Positions 64,000-64,000 of a stretch of 64,000 bases of DNA are shown piece after piece (position 1 is the stretch's first letter; each line of letters starts with the position of its first letter). The stretch is from Isoetes taiwanensis. Taxonomy: Eukaryota > Streptophyta > Lycopodiopsida > Isoetales > Isoetaceae. A model generated the notes under the pieces. That model was not told the origin of the DNA. It was given only the letters and a program-made list of their open reading frames with translations, and made no database searches. The stretch covers positions 9,631,563 through 9,695,562 of the forward strand of contig JAJEKV010000014.1 in NCBI GenBank assembly GCA_021234155.1, written 5' to 3'. Both the position numbers and the translations under genes were made by a program.

Positions 64000-64000
64000 C

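Overview
This window is a piece of a repeat-rich plant nuclear genome. The evidence is one spliced plant gene, plant-type LTR retrotransposons (Copia, chromovirus Gypsy and Tat-like Gypsy), APE-type LINEs, tRNA-Met-primed LTR elements and a telo-box-like TTAGGG run. Several LINE and transposase sequences remind me of those in seed-free land plants (ferns, lycophytes, mosses). That placement is an inference, not a demonstration.

Layout. 1-3.4 kb: a LINE 3' end (+), then the first two coding exons (-) of a gene for a basic proline-rich, microtubule-associated-type protein; its remaining exons would lie off the left edge. 4.4-9.2 kb: a decayed chromovirus (-) with a partly triplicated integrase and an inserted 417-bp TRIM element. 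9.2-12.7 kb: a LINE (-). 12.9-13.4 kb: a ~64-bp minisatellite. 14,695-28,227: a 13.5-kb DNA transposon with perfect 32-bp terminal inverted repeats. 28,388-37,797: a Copia element with a 5-bp target duplication (AGTAC); a 3.6-kb LINE sits inside its left LTR. 39.3-42.4 kb: a Gypsy gag remnant and a second copy of the 9-12 kb LINE family. 43.5-47.2 kb: three tandem ~1.2-kb units derived from an LTR element. 48-49.4 kb: a second chromovirus fragment. 51.2-52.2 kb: a tRNA-like repeat interrupted by a non-autonomous hAT element with an 8-bp target duplication. 52.8-59.35 kb: a Tat-like Gypsy element (-) whose extra RNase H lies upstream of the reverse transcriptase. 59.35-62.07 kb: a GC-rich 1.13-kb tandem array. 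62.1-64 kb: nested palindromes and a CACTA-type DUF4216-like gene (-).

The outstanding object is the 13.5-kb TIR element. It holds a transposase-like gene (+) and, on the other strand, four related small coiled-coil genes with their own TATA boxes, two unrecognised genes, and a divergent histone H3. The H3 starts MARTKQTAR and has a recognisable histone fold, a lengthened loop 1 and a duplicated 17-residue tail repeat. Three ~62-66-bp inverted repeats built from TCACACGACGC lie between these genes. Nearly every reading frame in the element is broken by 1-2-base indels. This could be real decay or poor consensus quality, and the answer decides whether the element should be seen as a functional cargo transposon.
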